DNA of 64,000 nucleotides from Eutrigla gurnardus (lineage: Eukaryota > Chordata > Actinopteri > Perciformes > Triglidae). Shown one piece after another: positions 61,190-64,000 of the stretch. Location of the stretch: the NCBI GenBank assembly GCA_963514095.1, contig OY741282.1, positions 12,734,347-12,798,346 of the forward strand, in the 5' to 3' direction. The notes under the pieces are model-generated. The model was given only the letters and a program-made list of their open reading frames with translations, made no database searches and was not told the DNA's origin. Position numbers and translations under genes: made by a program. Position 1 is the stretch's first letter. Each line of letters begins with the position of its first letter.

Positions 61190-62240
61190 GATAGTCTGTA
61201 GTTGAATGTTGCAGCACCATGGAGAGAGAGACAGGTATTCTGTAGTTGCATGTTGCAGCACCATGGAGAGAGACAGGTAGTCTGTAGTTGAATGTTGCAG
61301 CACCATGGAGAGAGACAGGTAGTCTGTAGTTGCATGTTGCAGCACCATGGAGAGAGACAGATGTCTGTAGTTGAATGTTGCAGCACCACGGAGAGAGACA
61401 GATAGTCTGTAGTTGCAGCACCATGGAGAGAGACAGGTAGTCTGTAGTTGAATGTTGCAGCACCATGCAGAGAGACAGGTAGTCTGTAGTTGAGTGATGC
61501 AGCACCATGGAGAGAGACAGATAGTCTGTAGTTGCATGTTGCAGCACCACGGAGAGAGACAGGTAGTCTGTAGTTGCAGCACCATGGAGAGAGACAGGTA
61601 GTCTGTAGTTGCATGTTGCAGCACCATGGAGAGAGACAGGTAGTCTGTAGTTGCATGTTGCAGCACCATGGAGAGAGACAGGTAGTCAGTAGTTGCATGT
61701 TGCAGCACCATGGAGAGAGACAGATGTCTGTAGTTGAATGTTGCAGCACCATGGAGAGAGACAGGTAGTCTGTAGTTGAATGTTGCAGCACCATGGAGAG
61801 AGACAGGTAGTCTGTAGTTGCATGTTGCAGCACCATGGAGAGAGACAGATGTCTGTAGTTGAATGTTGCAGCACCATGGAGAGAGACAGGTAGTCTGTAG
61901 TTGCATGTTGCAGCACCATGGAGAGAGACAGGTAGTCTGTAGTTGCATGTTGCAGCACCATGGAGAGAGACAGATGTCTGTAGTTGAATGTTGCAGCACC
62001 ATGGAGAGAGACAGGTAGTCTGTAGTTGCATGTTGCAGCACCATGGAGAGAGACAGGTAGTCTGTAGTTGCATGTTGCAACACCATGGAGAGAGAGACAG
62101 GTAGTCTGTAGTTGAGCGTAACAGTGCTTTTGGCAGAGACTAAGAAACAACAGTTGAATGTCGCAGCACTTAAGGGAGAGACAGAGAGTCTGTATTTGAA
62201 TGTTTCAGCACCACGGAGAGACAAAAGACACAGCAGTTTA
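61190..62240. repeat. Minisatellite, ~42 bp unit, about 25 copies
   Basis: Tandem array whose unit contains GCAGCACCATGGAGAGAGAC and TAGTCTGTAGTTGCATGTT. Variant units of about 35 and 41 bases occur (GACAGATGTCTG in place of GACAGGTAGTCTG, or a missing CATGTTG). The last units at 62110-62240 are diverged. The minus strand of the unit has no stop codon in any frame, so it produces several long overlapping but meaningless open frames. Confidence 0.95.
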
Positions 62241-62259
62241 ATGTTTCAGCAGTACGGAG

Positions 62260-62263
<4 letters not shown>

Positions 62264-62325
<62 letters not shown>

Positions 62326-62342
62326 ACACACACACACACACA
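62264..62342. repeat. CA/GT microsatellite
   Basis: About 39 CA units with one TACA interruption, placed just right of the minisatellite. Confidence 0.95.
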
Positions 62343-62489
62343 CCATTTGAATGTTTTAGCACGATGGAGGATATATATATATATGTGCACAGAGCAAAGT
62401 GCAGCTCGGCATCATTGAAGTATTTCCCTGAGGTGAAATAAAATAGATAAATAGAATGAATAGATAAAGAGTAGCCCATGGTTATATTA

Positions 62490-62710
62490 AGATGCAGAAC
62501 CTCTGCCAAGGAAGTTTTTGCTTCAGTTATTTTGTTGTTTTTTTGTCAGTTTGTCAGCAGGATTATGGAAAAAAAAGCCCCAGCCTGCTTTCTCTGTAAC
62601 AAGGTAGAAGGGTGCAGCAATAGCCCAGGAAGAAGCCATTCAATGTTAGATTTGATTGGCCTTGGCGGAGGTCTGTGCTCCCTGAGTGCGCTTCCAGTTC
62701 TATTTTGTTA
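62490..62710. repeat. Fish interspersed repeat
   Basis: Contains CTCTGCCAAGGAAGTTTTTG, GTCAGCAGGATTATGGAAAA and, near its end, CTTGGCGGAGGTCTGTGCTC with CTGAGTGCG. From memory these belong to a very common non-autonomous repeat of percomorph fishes. The copy is internally deleted. Confidence 0.6.
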
Positions 62711-64000
62711 CCTGACCTGATAAGAAAATGTTTTCTTCATTACTCTGAGGGGAGGTTACACAGGATATTCCCTGAAATTTCCCCTACGTGTGACAGATGC
62801 CTTTCGGCAGAAGACACATTAAAGAAAGCACTTCCATAAAACAGTAATATTGTTATATATTTTAAATTGAAGACGAAAAAGAGTATATTATGATCTAATC
62901 ACATGTATATATTTCAATATCTGCCTATGTGTATGTGTACAGTATGTAAACATGCTCTAATAAAAAATATTCTTTTTGATATGGTGCAAAGTCCTTATTT
63001 GTTATAGATGTATACTAACAGGCACCTTCACAGCCAACACCTGTAGCCATGGCACAATTGGTTGCGACAGGAGGCAGCGAGCAGGTTCATGTGTTTATAA
63101 TGAACCACAACCGTTGGTTAGTAATCCATAAACATTGCCATTTGGCTCCCACCCTCACCCTGCATCACGGTATTCCGTTTGAAGTGGTAAAAAGAGCAGT
63201 TGCACATCAAAGGCACGGTATTTCTGTGGCTCTTTTTGATGTAGATCCTCAAATATACAGTCTTACAGACCTCTCCGATGCTCGCTCAGTAGCTACGTGT
63301 CATTAGATGAAACCAGACAAGCTATTTTACATGTGAAATACAAGCCTGGTGTGCTACAAGCAGAAAAAAGTAAAAGTAGAACAAGCAAATGAAGATTTTA
63401 ATTAACACAAATGACAGGACGGAAGCACTGTAGCCGACTCAGCCAGTCTACGTCATCAAACATCAACATATATATCCCCCTATATTCAGTTCTGGGTTTT
63501 ACCTGCTGCAAGAGCCTTAATTTGAACTTCAAATGAATAAATTATACTGAGAGCCTCTATCAGGGAGACGACTAATTTGCATGCAAGTATGTGATTGGGA
63601 AAGACCCACCTGTAATTTGTATTCAAACCCACAAGTGAACAAGCCCTGACCATCCATCTTGTGTACATGACTGACTGGGAGAGCGCAATTTACAAGTGAT
63701 AGCCCAAAGTGGCAGACTCCATGGCCTTGTGGGAAAATGCATAAGGCCTTTGGTCTTTGTCATAGTCATTGAGACTCTTCTGAAAAAAGCGACAATGTCT
63801 GTTCCAAACCTTGACACAACATATTTGTCTAAATTACAGCCAGCAGTGCTGCTTGGATTGTGTTATCTCCCTTCAGCAACACCCGAGATTCAATGTCACC
63901 ACACCTGGCCCCAGTGACAAATAATGAATTCACTGAGCCAGCTGAGCAGTTGCTGGACTACTGATTGTTTCACACCGTGAGGAGCGAATATTAAAGAAAT

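Larger units (their letters stand above)
60822..64000. other. Region upstream of cabp7 exon 2 (probable intron 1)
   Basis: No coding exon recognised; I looked for the cabp7 N-terminal exon on the minus strand and did not find it. The interval holds a ~42 bp minisatellite, a CA microsatellite and a fish interspersed repeat (listed separately). At about 63480-63990 there is a stretch of balanced composition with an octamer-type site, which looks like a possible conserved regulatory element. Confidence 0.45.

Noticed and set aside
61107..62224. Overlapping minus-strand frames of 147-347 codons (LPVSLHGAATCNYR-type repeats)
   Set aside because: All three frames of the same minisatellite are stop-free, so open length is a property of the unit; unit lengths vary by amounts not divisible by three, so no frame is kept.
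63049..63306. Plus-strand 85-codon frame (MAQLVATGGSEQV)
   Set aside because: No family match, no supporting context, and probably inside cabp7 intron 1.
60822..64000. First coding exon of cabp7 within the window
   Set aside because: I searched the minus strand for an N-terminal exon resembling the family start and found none; it is likely beyond the right edge.

Overview
This is a stretch of vertebrate nuclear DNA, almost certainly from a ray-finned (teleost) fish. The genes are broken by many short introns with GT/AG or GC/AG borders. Microsatellites, two minisatellites, a LINE tail and fish-type interspersed repeats lie between the exons. The proteins read through the splice joins match known vertebrate families end to end. 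There is no bacterial, viral or CRISPR content.

Layout from left to right: 1-3276 holds no recognisable coding sequence. gltp (minus, 3277-4743) is a complete glycolipid transfer protein of 5 exons and 209 aa. git2 (minus, 7510-20246) is an ArfGAP/ankyrin/paxillin-binding scaffold of 20 coding exons, one of them an optional cassette. sgsm1 (plus, 21742-30147) is a RUN+TBC Rab GTPase-activating protein of 25 coding exons and 1282 aa. An unidentified 133-codon open frame (plus, 32121-32522) looks like a terminal exon. srsf9 (minus, 33227-36186) is an SR splicing factor whose inter-RRM linker has become 30 glycines; its second intron contains a ~70 bp minisatellite. A LINE 3' remnant lies at 37745-38372. 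prodh (plus, 39248-46296) is mitochondrial proline dehydrogenase, 14 exons, 622 aa. gal3st1 (plus, 49384-50738) is the Golgi galactosylceramide sulfotransferase, 426 aa. uqcr10 (minus, 52640-53022) is a 63-aa complex III subunit, head to head with zmat5 (plus, 53845-55104), a U11/U12 snRNP zinc-finger protein of 175 aa. cabp7 (minus, from 60821 down to 59598) is a two-EF-hand tail-anchored calcium sensor. Its first coding exon was not found and is presumably beyond position 64000. Sequence upstream of its second exon contains a ~42 bp minisatellite.

The genes are individual housekeeping or tissue genes, not an operon. In human, gltp, git2 and srsf9 map to 12q24, while sgsm1, prodh, gal3st1, uqcr10, zmat5 and cabp7 map to 22q11-q12. 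The window therefore shows the old linkage of those two human regions still joined. Neighbouring pairs share head-to-head (uqcr10/zmat5) or closely convergent ends (gal3st1/uqcr10, zmat5/cabp7).

All exon borders were read by eye from splice consensus and reading phase. Every gene closes in frame with a length near its human counterpart. UTR limits, promoters and polyadenylation sites are tentative.
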